A stretch of DNA of 17,103 bases from Rhizobium sp. (GTDB taxonomy: Bacteria; Pseudomonadota; Alphaproteobacteria; Rhizobiales; Rhizobiaceae). A program made the translations under genes and the position numbers. Positions 1 to 6,309 of this stretch are shown here, one piece after another. The stretch is from NCBI GenBank assembly GCA_003501385.1, contig DNPN01000123.1:2812-19914 (forward strand), read 5' to 3'. The notes below the pieces were generated by a model, which ran no database searches, was not told the origin of the DNA, and saw nothing but the letters and a program-made list of their open reading frames with translations. Every line of letters starts with the position of its first letter. Positions within the stretch are counted from its first letter, which is position 1.

Positions 1-1229
1 GGCAGCTTGCGGTCGCTGATATAGCGGGCCGAAAGCTCGACCGCGCTCTTGATGGCTTCATTAGTGTAACGCAGCTTGTGATAGTCTTCGAAATAGGGCT
101 TGAGGCCCTTCATGATCTCAATGGCATCATCAATCGATGGCTCATTGACATCAATCTTCTGGAAGCGACGCACAAGGGCGCGGTCCTTCTCGAAGAACTG
201 CCGATATTCCTTATAGGTGGTCGAGCCGATGCAGCGGATTGCACCCGACGACAGCGCAGGCTTGAGCAGGTTAGAGGCATCCATGGCCCCGCCTGAGGTC
301 GCGCCCGCACCAATCACGGTGTGGATTTCATCGATAAACAGCACGGCACCGGGATAGTCTTCCAGCTCTTTGACGACCTGCTTCAAGCGCTCTTCAAAGT
401 CACCGCGATAGCGGGTACCCGCCAACAGCGTGCCCATGTCGAGCGAGAAGATGGTGGCATCGGCCAGCGCCTCTGGCACTTTGCCTTCCACGATCCGCTT
501 GGCCAGGCCTTCAGCAATCGCCGTCTTTCCCACGCCCGGATCACCCACATAGAGCGGGTTGTTCTTGGAGCGGCGGCATAGAACCTGAATGGTGCGGTTG
601 ACCTCATCGTGACGACCGATCAGCGGATCAATCCGGCCCTTCTTGGCCTTTTCATTGAGGTTGACGCAATAGGCTTTCAGGGCGTCCGGCTGCTTCTTGG
701 CCGGGCCTTCTTCATGCTCGCGGTTCGGCTTGTTGCTGGCTTCACTCTCTTCTTCTACGCCGCGTGGTGGGCGTGACTGAGAGGTCCCGGGGCGCTTGCC
801 AATGCCATGCGAGATGTAATTCACCGCGTCATAGCGGGTCATTTCCTGCTCTTGCAGGAAATAAGCAGCATGGCTTTCACGCTCAGCAAAGATCGCCACC
901 AGCACATTCGCGCCGGTCACTTCTTCGCGACCGGAGGACTGTACGTGGATGACAGCTCGCTGAATCACACGCTGGAATCCCGATGTTGGCTTGGAATCTT
1001 CATCATAGCCGGTCACCAGATTGGCCAGTTCGTTATCAACGTATTCGCTCACTGTCTTTCGCAAGACGTCAAGATCGACGTTGCAGGCCCCCATCACAGC
1101 GGCAGCATCGGCATCTTCTATCAGCGCCAGCAGCAAATGTTCGAGAGTTGCATATTCGTGGTGACGCTCATTGGCAAAAGTGAGAGCCTGATGCAGCGCC
1201 TTTTCCAGGCTTGGAGAAAATGTTGGCAC
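1..1229 (-). CDS. clpA: ClpA, ATP-dependent Clp protease ATP-binding subunit (5' part, cut by window edge)
   Basis: AAA+ unfoldase that feeds substrates, including N-degron proteins delivered by ClpS, into the ClpP peptidase in the cytoplasm. About 409 residues are visible, roughly half of the usual 750-830; the second AAA+ domain and C-terminus lie beyond position 1. The Clp N-terminal repeat domain covers about residues 1-140 (LEKALHQAL, LEHLLLALI). A charged, low-conservation linker follows at about 145-185. The first nucleotide-binding domain has Walker A GDPGVGKT at 229-236 and Walker B VLFIDE at 296-301. The start is taken as GTG (1229-1227), giving MPTFSPSLEK as in ClpA relatives. A GAGGA Shine-Dalgarno lies 7 nt upstream and overlaps the clpS stop codon. 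Only 10 nt separate it from clpS, so the two genes are co-transcribed and probably translationally coupled. Identity is very secure. Confidence 0.97.
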   Translation of the reverse strand, partial: MPTFSPSLEKALHQALTFANERHHEYATLEHLLLALIEDADAAAVMGACNVDLDVLRKTVSEYVDNELANLVTGYDEDSKPTSGFQRVIQRAVIHVQSSGREEVTGANVLVAIFAERESHAAYFLQEQEMTRYDAVNYISHGIGKRPGTSQSRPPRGVEEESEASNKPNREHEEGPAKKQPDALKAYCVNLNEKAKKGRIDPLIGRHDEVNRTIQVLCRRSKNNPLYVGDPGVGKTAIAEGLAKRIVEGKVPEALADATIFSLDMGTLLAGTRYRGDFEERLKQVVKELEDYPGAVLFIDEIHTVIGAGATSGGAMDASNLLKPALSSGAIRCIGSTTYKEYRQFFEKDRALVRRFQKIDVNEPSIDDAIEIMKGLKPYFEDYHKLRYTNEAIKSAVELSARYISDRKL

Positions 1230-1239
1230 GGTCAGATCC

Positions 1240-1590
1240 TCATTTCTTTTCCATGACGCATTGCAGCGGGTGTTCGTGCTGCCGTGCGAAGTCCATGACT
1301 TGGCTTACCTTGGTTTCGGCGACCTCATAGGTGAAGACGCCGCATTCCCCTACCCCGTGGTTATGCACGTGCAGCATTATACGGGTTGCTGCTTCCCTGT
1401 CCTTCTGAAAAAACCGTTCGAGTATATGTATCACGAACTCCATGGGCGTGTAATCGTCATTCAGTATAAGAACGCGATACAGGTTTGGCTTTTTCGTCTT
1501 AGGCTTCGTGCGCGTAATGACAGACGTGCCCCGGTTCGGGCCGTCCCCTTCATTCCCCTGCCGTTGCATCACGATCGGTTGCGCGATCAT
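1240..1590 (-). CDS. clpS: ClpS, N-degron adaptor for ClpAP
   Basis: Small cytoplasmic adaptor (116 aa) that recognises destabilising N-terminal residues, hands substrates to ClpAP and modulates ClpA specificity. The first 33 residues are a polar, basic, probably flexible tail. The ClpS core follows, with the hallmark NDDYTPMEFV segment at about 44-53, whose NDD and M residues line the N-degron pocket. The later helix HVHNHGVGECGVF and the C-terminal half complete the fold. Length is normal for alphaproteobacterial ClpS1. The chosen ATG at 1590 has GGGAG about 11 nt upstream, which is somewhat far; an internal ATG at 1569 (MQRQ) is an alternative start. clpA follows 10 nt downstream. I see no clear promoter in the 500-bp region upstream. 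Confidence 0.96.
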   Translation of the reverse strand: MIAQPIVMQRQGNEGDGPNRGTSVITRTKPKTKKPNLYRVLILNDDYTPMEFVIHILERFFQKDREAATRIMLHVHNHGVGECGVFTYEVAETKVSQVMDFARQHEHPLQCVMEKK

Positions 1591-2095
1591 TTCAATCTAT
1601 TCTCCCGACATCCGGTCCCTGTGACAGAAGCCGAATCTGCCATGCCCCTTAGAGTCTATAACGTAGTTCATTTCTCGACGATTTTAAGCCCACTGCCCAA
1701 CACTACAAACAGAATTGCGCACTGCAATCCCAAAAAGCCTTAAGAGCCCGCTACCTCATCACTTAAATTTCAACTTTGAAACCGTCTGAAGCAACTTGTG
1801 ACCCAGTTGGACGCGTCTTGATTGCAGACAGTGAGAGATAGGGTTATTTTTTTACCCTTCAAGCAGGTCACCAGCAACGATTATATTGCTTGATCATCTA
1901 TGCCCGAGGCTGTCCATTTCGACGTTCTATCAAAATAATGGTGCTGCAGCACAATCGTTACAGCTGATCAAACATCTAGATTCTTGTTTTCGCATCGGAT
2001 CTTTCCGAAAACCGGTTGCCACTTTTCGGTCCGATGCTGTCGGAGAGTTTAATCCTTTATCCCACCAGTTCAATGGCGCACGAAGCTCAAATAAA
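1591..2095. other. Intergenic region upstream of clpS, no gene seen
   Basis: About 500 bp between clpS and the phasin terminator. No open frame here has recognisable protein character or a good ribosome binding site. It must hold the clpS-clpA promoter, but I could not pick a convincing -35/-10 pair. Visible structure is an AT-rich inverted repeat, gggt/accc around a T-tract (1841-1857), and the palindromic repeat at 1992-2037. Confidence 0.6.
1992..2037. repeat. Palindromic dispersed repeat, copy 1
   Basis: Nested inverted repeat. The outer arms are gcatcgga (1992-1999) and tccgatgc (2030-2037), 8 bp perfect. The inner arms are ccgaaaa (2005-2011) and ttttcgg (2023-2029), 7 bp perfect. A 5-nt asymmetric bulge lies on the left side, and the loop contains ccggttgccac. 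The core resembles, in opposite orientation, the elements at 13391-13447 and 17021-17065. Such aaaagtgg/accggtttt palindromes are common dispersed intergenic repeats in Hyphomicrobiales; that comparison is from memory, not from a search. Confidence 0.8.
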
Positions 2096-2126
2096 CAAAA
2101 ACGGCCGCCCGAGTGGACGACCGTTT
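2096..2126 (-). terminator. Rho-independent terminator of the phasin gene
   Basis: Read on the minus strand, arms 2126-2118 and 2107-2099 form a 9-bp stem (aaacggtcg with cggccgttt, one U-G wobble). The loop is 10 nt, followed by ttgttt. On the plus strand the wobble becomes a C/A mismatch, so the minus strand is favoured. It sits 22 nt after the phasin stop. Confidence 0.85.
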
Positions 2127-2147
2127 CAAAGATAGACATCAAAATGA

Positions 2148-2492
2148 TCAAGCGGCCGTAGCAGCCTTGGTTGCCTTTGCAATTGGCGCTTCGTATGGCT
2201 TGTAAGCTGTCTTGGCGAGGTCGACATAGAGTTCGCCAATTTTCGTCGCTTGCGCAACAAAAGACTCGTAAGAGCTTTTCGCATACTTGGTTTGCAGCTC
2301 AACCACAGCTTCAATGCTACGGGCTGCGGTCAGTTGCTCAACGAAACTCGTCAAATCCTGAACGGATTTTTTCGAATATTCGGTCGCTTCAGCAGCAATC
2401 GACTGGAAGCCTTTTGTGACTTCAGCATAGCTCTTCACCGCCGTATCCACGACTTCCTTGCTCTTCTTGTTGGCTTCTTCAAGATTGATCAT
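2148..2492 (-). CDS. Phasin family protein (Phasin_2 type)
   Basis: Small amphipathic helical protein of 114 aa, expected to coat polyhydroxyalkanoate granules and limit their coalescence. The sequence is almost entirely helix-forming and rich in Ala, Lys, Glu and Ser. It has the Phasin_2 pattern: SYAEVTKGFQSIAAEATEYS near residues 21-40, then FVEQLTAARSIEAVVELQTKY, then SYESFVAQATKIGELYVDLAK. An Ala/Lys-rich tail ends the protein. The start at 2492 (MINLEEANKK) was chosen because AAGGAG lies 7-8 nt upstream; a longer frame from 2513 would begin inside that Shine-Dalgarno region. The gene stands alone with its own promoter candidate and terminator. No PHA synthase is in view. The family call is firm; the substrate (PHB versus other PHA) is not shown. 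Confidence 0.9.
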   Translation of the reverse strand: MINLEEANKKSKEVVDTAVKSYAEVTKGFQSIAAEATEYSKKSVQDLTSFVEQLTAARSIEAVVELQTKYAKSSYESFVAQATKIGELYVDLAKTAYKPYEAPIAKATKAATAA

Positions 2493-2523
2493 GCGAGCAC
2501 TCCTTTTCCTCATTGCTAACCAA

Positions 2524-2553
2524 CAATAAGGCTAAATACTAAAAAAGGTCAAG
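2524..2553 (-). promoter_or_regulatory. Candidate sigma-70 promoter of the phasin gene
   Basis: On the minus strand cTTGACC (2553-2547) is followed after exactly 17 nt by TTATTG (2529-2524), about 30 nt before the phasin ATG. The -35 matches the alphaproteobacterial CTTGAC preference well; the -10 is weak. This is inference from sequence match and spacing only. Confidence 0.5.
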
Positions 2554-2601
2554 TGAATTTGTGCGGCGCACTATCGCCTAAAGGTTGTCTTTTGTCAAAA
2601 C

Positions 2602-2637
2602 CATAAAGGGCATTCACCTTGGTGAACACCCTTTATG
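2602..2637 (-). terminator. Rho-independent terminator downstream of DUF3126
   Basis: A long inverted repeat of arms 2602-2618 and 2621-2637. Read on the minus strand all 17 positions can pair, two of them as U-G/G-U wobbles, and the stem is followed by ggttttg. Read on the plus strand the two wobbles become C/A mismatches. This asymmetry points to termination of the minus-strand DUF3126 transcript before the phasin promoter. Confidence 0.82.
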
Positions 2638-2680
2638 ACAGAATATAAATAGATATTTCAATCAGTAACGCAACTTGCAA

Positions 2681-2896
2681 TTACAGATCGACATCCAGAA
2701 TGGCCATGGAAAAATTGTAGGAAAGATCACCGTCTTCGTCATCCTTGAAAACGACGCCGAGAAACTCCTCGCCTACATACACTTCTGCCGAGTCATCCTT
2801 GCGTGGACGCGCCTTGACAGCCATGGTCGGATTGAACGTGCGCTTGAAATAAGCGTCCAGTTTCTTGATTTCGTCTGCTTTCACAAATGTCTCCAT
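2681..2896 (-). CDS. DUF3126 family protein
   Basis: A 71-aa cytoplasmic protein of unknown function, from a family largely confined to alphaproteobacteria. The signature is clear: DEIKKLDAYFKRTF near the start, then PRKDDSAEVYVGEEFLGVVF in the middle, then DDEDGDLSYNF and a terminal AILDVDL. It is acidic with no membrane segment or cysteine. The start at 2896 (METFVKADEI) is preferred to the longer frame from 2953 because the family starts just before DEIKKLD and is about 70 aa long; the extra 19 residues look non-coding. The Shine-Dalgarno is weak (gaaag). Its terminator lies 44 nt downstream. In relatives it is often near cysE and an alpha/beta hydrolase, as here; no function follows from that. 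Confidence 0.88.
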   Translation of the reverse strand: METFVKADEIKKLDAYFKRTFNPTMAVKARPRKDDSAEVYVGEEFLGVVFKDDEDGDLSYNFSMAILDVDL

Positions 2897-3250
2897 GGGG
2901 CTTTCACAACGTCCCGGACTGCAAATGCCGCGAAGTGACGTTGTGGTCGTCAAAAAAATTCCAGCATAGCCGCATCATCTCCCCTGCGGGGTTCGAGGCA
3001 CGGTAACACCACCACTGCATAAGCTCTGAACCAAGGCGAAGCCAAGGCAAAAGCCTCACAAAAATGACCCTGAATTACAGAGATCCCCGTGCAATTCCAT
3101 GGGTGCAAACCTCTGCAGGTGGCCTGCTTGTGGCACAAGCCAAATGACCGTGTAAAGCCACGAATGCAGATCGATGCGGTCTTTCCCAAGTCTATCGTCA
3201 TCCCGGCACAGCAATATGCCGGGAAACACCAGCGCCAAGTGGTGCGACGA
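2897..3250. other. Intergenic region between cysE and DUF3126, hairpin-rich, no gene seen
   Basis: About 350 bp downstream of cysE on the minus strand. Open frames here have no recognisable protein character. Several small inverted repeats occur: cccggca/tgccggg with an 8-nt loop (3202-3223), gcttgt/acaagc with a 3-nt loop (3126-3140), and gcagg/cctgc (3115-3127). None is followed by a good T-run directly. A minus-strand T7 tract lies at 2953-2959. The region could contain the cysE 3' end, the DUF3126 promoter and possibly a structured RNA, but nothing is decisive. Confidence 0.45.
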
Positions 3251-4072
3251 TTACACCCCGGCCACCATCTGATCCATGGAGCGCGCCGGCTCAGCACAAC
3301 CCGCCTCCCCGACGACTTTGGCAGGCACGCCGGCCACCGTCTTGCCAGACGGTACAGGTTTCAACACCACCGAGCCAGCCGCAATGCGCGAGCAACAGCC
3401 AATCTCGATATTGCCCAGCACTTTCGCGCCTGCGCCAATCAACACACCGTCACCAATTTTGGGATGGCGATCTGCGCCCTCCTTGCCGGTGCCGCCCAGC
3501 GTGACACCGTGGAGAATAGACACGTTGTCGCCAATACGCGCGGTCTCGCCTACCACAAAGCCTGTGGCATGATCCAAAAAGATACCCTTGCCGATAGACG
3601 CACCGGGGTTGATATCGGTCTGAAACACGCTGGAGGAGCGGCTTTGCAGATAGAGCGCAAAGTCACGACGGCCTCGACCCAAAAGCCAGTGAGCCAGTCT
3701 GTGGGTCTGGATAGCGTGGAAGCCCTTGAAATACAGCACGGGTTCAATAAATCGTGTGCAGGCGGCATCACGGTCATAATAGGCCTGAATATCAACGCGC
3801 AGGAAAGAGCCCCATTCAGGCCAATCGCTCAGCATTTCCTCGAAGGTCTGCCGCAGCAGAGACGAGCGCAGATCGGGGTGATCCAGCCGCTCACAAATGC
3901 GATGGATGACACAATCTTCCAACGACCGATGATTGAGCACCGTTGAATAGAGAAACGCAGCCAGCAAAGGGTCGCATTCAGCAGCGACTCGCGCCTCATG
4001 GCGAAGCGTATCCCAGATTGGGTCCATTGGCTTGATCATCTCCCGCTGGGCAAGATCGGTCTTGGCCATCAT
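3251..4072 (-). CDS. cysE: Serine O-acetyltransferase CysE
   Basis: Cytoplasmic enzyme that makes O-acetyl-L-serine from L-serine and acetyl-CoA, the first committed step of cysteine synthesis. At 273 aa it has normal length. The N-terminal helical SATase domain covers about residues 18-120 (PIWDTLRHEA; LFYSTVLNH-like FLYSTVLNH). The left-handed beta-helix of hexapeptide repeats runs from about 150 to 250. Residues equivalent to the E. coli catalytic pair are present: D153 in TDINPGA and H168 in LDHATG. The acetyl-CoA-side H203 is in DRHPKIG, and the GGTGKEG loop precedes it. The C-terminal tail does not end in the Ile that gives strong cysteine feedback in E. coli CysE, so inhibition may differ. 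ATG 4072 has GAGGAG 6 nt upstream; a second ATG follows at once. It is divergent from the crotonase gene, with 73 bp between them. Confidence 0.96.
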   Translation of the reverse strand: MMAKTDLAQREMIKPMDPIWDTLRHEARVAAECDPLLAAFLYSTVLNHRSLEDCVIHRICERLDHPDLRSSLLRQTFEEMLSDWPEWGSFLRVDIQAYYDRDAACTRFIEPVLYFKGFHAIQTHRLAHWLLGRGRRDFALYLQSRSSSVFQTDINPGASIGKGIFLDHATGFVVGETARIGDNVSILHGVTLGGTGKEGADRHPKIGDGVLIGAGAKVLGNIEIGCCSRIAAGSVVLKPVPSGKTVAGVPAKVVGEAGCAEPARSMDQMVAGV

Positions 4073-4145
4073 GGCAGTCTCCTCATTGACGTTCGAGCAC
4101 CAATATATAGATCATATTCATCCGAGACCAGATGGGAGCCAAAAA

Positions 4146-4949
4146 ATGAAGAATACACGGGTGTTTGGAGGTGGAGGCATCAGGGCCGCCGGACAAGACG
4201 GTATCGGCGCACTGATTTTCGACAATCCCGCGCGTAAAAACGCCATCACCCAAGCCATGTGGCGGGCCATACCCGATGCGTTGGACTGGATGTTGGAATC
4301 TGGACAAATCCACTGTGTGATCATGACAGGTGGTGGCCAAACCGATTTCAGCGCCGGTGCCGATATTTCCGAATTTGCAGCCGTGCGGGCCACTGCCCTT
4401 CAGGCACGGATCTATGAGGCCGAAAACAGCGCTGCCTTCAGCGCTGTTCGCAATCTGCGCATTCCGGTCATCGCGACCATTCGTGGCGCGTGCTATGGTG
4501 GGGCTTTGGGTCTCGCGGCGGCTGCGGATTTCAGAATTGCTGATGAGACCGCCATTTTTGCCATTCCAGCAGCGCGCCTCGGTCTGGCCTATCCAGCCGA
4601 TGCCGTGAGCGATTTGCAGCGCAGTCTCGGCGGCCAGATGGCGCGGCACATGCTGTACACGGGTGCGGCGCATCCCGCCGTTGATCTTTTGACCTGCGGT
4701 TTTCTCTGCCAGATGGTGCCTCCTCCTGCCCTTGAAGGCGCTGCCTTCTCACTTGCCCAAACCATCGCCAACAACGCGCCGCTTTCCGTGGGTGCCGCAA
4801 AGCTCGCGTTGCGTGCCGTTGAGAGCAACGACGACAATCTTTTGACGGAAGCCGCAGTTCTGGGGGCCGCAACGTTTGAAAGTGCGGATTATCTGGAAGG
4901 CCGCACCGCATTCCTTGAAAAGCGGCCCCCCATTTTCAAAGGGGAATAA
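4146..4949 (+). CDS. Enoyl-CoA hydratase/isomerase (crotonase) family protein lacking both hydratase glutamates
   Basis: Crotonase-fold acyl-CoA enzyme of 267 aa. The oxyanion-hole regions are intact: FSAGADISEF at 68-77 and GACYGGALGLAAAADF at 114-129. In classical hydratase two glutamates activate water (E144 in GGGCELA and E164 in PEILLG, rat numbering). Here the aligned positions are G122 (GGALGLA) and A142 (PAARLG). The protein is therefore unlikely to be a normal hydratase; an isomerase, thioesterase, decarboxylase or other crotonase chemistry is possible. Start ATG 4146 is supported by GGGAG 7 nt upstream; the frame is open 38 codons further up, but that part overlaps the cysE 5' end and has no protein character. 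It ends 6 bp before the convergent hydrolase gene. The substrate is unknown. Confidence 0.9.
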   Translation: MKNTRVFGGGGIRAAGQDGIGALIFDNPARKNAITQAMWRAIPDALDWMLESGQIHCVIMTGGGQTDFSAGADISEFAAVRATALQARIYEAENSAAFSAVRNLRIPVIATIRGACYGGALGLAAAADFRIADETAIFAIPAARLGLAYPADAVSDLQRSLGGQMARHMLYTGAAHPAVDLLTCGFLCQMVPPPALEGAAFSLAQTIANNAPLSVGAAKLALRAVESNDDNLLTEAAVLGAATFESADYLEGRTAFLEKRPPIFKGE

Positions 4950-4955
4950 TTATCA

Positions 4956-5741
4956 TCAGGCGGCCTCGGTCTCGGCATAAAACGCGAGGACGGCCGCCTT
5001 GAACACGCGATCACCCACGGCCAGCATGTGGTCTCGGTTGGGGATATCCAATGCGCGGGCATTGGGCATCAATGCGGCCAGCACCTGCGGGGATCCGGCA
5101 ATGTCATCCTTAGTGCCAACGCCGATCAGTGTCGGAATGGCAACTCTGGCAATCTCATCCCGCAAGACGAGATCACGCGATGTGCGGATGCAGGCGGCCA
5201 AGGCCAGCCGATCGCTGCCCGTCTGCTCGGCAAAGGCGCGAAACATGCGCCCGCGCTCATGGCTGACATCATCAAGCGAGGCTGCCAGCAAGGCATCGGC
5301 AATCGGGTCCCAATCTCCCACGCCATCGCACATGCCGATTCCAAGGCCACCGAACACCAGCGAGCGAATGCGATGGGGGAAATCAATGGCCATAAATGCC
5401 GAAATCCGCGCCCCCATAGAATAGCCCATAACATGGGCCTTCTCGATGCCAAGGTGATCCAGCAAAGCGGCGGCGTCAGATGCCATGTTTTCCGGATGAT
5501 AGACTTCGGCCTGATGCGGCTTATCGCTCTGCCCATGGCCGCGATTGTCCAGTGCAATCACCCGATAACCGGCATCTGATAATGTTTTCAGCCAGCCCGG
5601 ATGCACCCAATTGACCAGAGCGCTGGAGGCAAAACCGTGGATCAGCAGCACGGCCGGGCCAGACGGATCGCCCTCATCAAAATAGGCAAGCTCCAACCCA
5701 TCATGGGTAAAGCGGGAAAAGGCAGGGGCATTCAAATTCAT
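4956..5741 (-). CDS. Alpha/beta-fold hydrolase
   Basis: Cytoplasmic serine hydrolase of 261 aa, with no signal peptide. It follows the canonical fold: VLLIHGFASS (31-40) supplies the oxyanion HG, DNRGHGQSD (65-73) is a typical strand-turn, and the nucleophile elbow is GYSMG with S108. The acid is D212 or D213 in GTKDDIAGS, and the general base is H238 in NRDHMLAVGD. A cap region of about 130-190 lies between them. This pattern matches the esterase/lactonase/MhpC-like group, but the substrate cannot be read from sequence. The start at 5741 (MNLNAPAFSR) is preferred because the 16 extra residues possible from 5789 do not resemble the family and a GGACGAAG stretch lies upstream. It converges on the crotonase gene with a 6-bp gap; a shared pathway is possible but unproven. 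Confidence 0.92.
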   Translation of the reverse strand: MNLNAPAFSRFTHDGLELAYFDEGDPSGPAVLLIHGFASSALVNWVHPGWLKTLSDAGYRVIALDNRGHGQSDKPHQAEVYHPENMASDAAALLDHLGIEKAHVMGYSMGARISAFMAIDFPHRIRSLVFGGLGIGMCDGVGDWDPIADALLAASLDDVSHERGRMFRAFAEQTGSDRLALAACIRTSRDLVLRDEIARVAIPTLIGVGTKDDIAGSPQVLAALMPNARALDIPNRDHMLAVGDRVFKAAVLAFYAETEAA

Positions 5742-5973
5742 GACACTTCGTCCATAACAGGGCAGTCGTTGATAGGGCATTGAGAACAATATTCGGCTCG
5801 GGACGATAGTGAACCCACCGCGAGCCGCAAGCCCAAAGCCTCGAAAAACTGTGGGCCACCCACTGCATTGCCACTACACTTTTTGAAAAAAGGGAGATAA
5901 TGTCGGCCTCAACCCGCTGCCGGGACATGCTTGATGCACAACAGCAACACGCCAAGGCAACAGTTTTCATCTT

Positions 5974-6016
5974 TTGCGAAATATCCAGCATCGAGACGGT
6001 CTGGTATGTTTCGCAA
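5974..6016 (+). promoter_or_regulatory. Stable hairpin in the leader of the zf-CHCC gene
   Basis: Perfect 8-bp arms ttgcgaaa (5974-5981) and tttcgcaa (6009-6016). Continued inner pairing follows: a U-G wobble, two A-T pairs, a bulged T, then ccag (5985-5988) with ctgg (6001-6004). About 15 pairs form around a 12-nt loop. It lies 23 nt before the ATG at 6040 and just before the Shine-Dalgarno. No T-run follows, so it is not a standard terminator. It could be an mRNA stabiliser, an operator or a small repeat unit. Confidence 0.6.
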
Positions 6017-6039
6017 CTCAAGGCATTCGGAGCATAGTC

Positions 6040-6285
6040 ATGGCCGGTCATCACATTCCCCATTTCCAGAACGATGGCGGACACCAGCTTATTGAAATCG
6101 GCGTGAAGGAATTCATGTGCACCGGTGCATCCGTACCTTACGATCACCCGCACATCTTCATAGATCTGGGTCATGACAGCGAGAAAGTCTGCCCCTATTG
6201 CTCGACGCTTTACCGCTACAACAGCAGCCTGAAGGCAACCGAAACCCTGCCAGCCGGTTGCGTATTTCACGTTAAAGCGGCCTGA
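6040..6285 (+). CDS. zf-CHCC zinc-finger protein, NDUFS6-like complex I accessory protein
   Basis: An 81-aa protein with a single zf-CHCC domain. The zinc ligands are C27 (EFMCTGAS), H36 or H38 (PYDHPHIFIDLG), C51 and C54 (VCPYCSTLYRY). This is the bacterial relative of NDUFS6, the 13-kDa zinc subunit of mitochondrial complex I, and alphaproteobacterial members are thought to be NADH dehydrogenase accessory or assembly subunits. That role is family knowledge, not shown here. The start ATG 6040 has CGGAG 7 nt upstream; an earlier in-frame ATG at 5974 lies inside the leader hairpin and its 22 residues do not fit the family. The FAD monooxygenase starts 24 nt after the stop, so the two are probably co-transcribed. 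Confidence 0.88.
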   Translation: MAGHHIPHFQNDGGHQLIEIGVKEFMCTGASVPYDHPHIFIDLGHDSEKVCPYCSTLYRYNSSLKATETLPAGCVFHVKAA

Positions 6286-6309
6286 CCGAATTCACCAGGC
6301 GAATATTCC

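Noticed and set aside
807..1256. Plus-strand frame of 149 codons near the clpA start
   Set aside because: It lies opposite the ClpA N-terminal domain and has no ribosome binding site or recognisable domain.
2975..3002. tRNA-like T-arm (gggttcgag) near 2990
   Set aside because: The flanking bases do not form the 5-bp T stem, and no acceptor, D or anticodon arms can be found around it.
3089..3946. Long plus-strand open frame of 285 codons opposite cysE
   Set aside because: It is the antisense shadow of cysE; cysE has catalytic residues, correct length and a ribosome binding site, while this frame has no family character.
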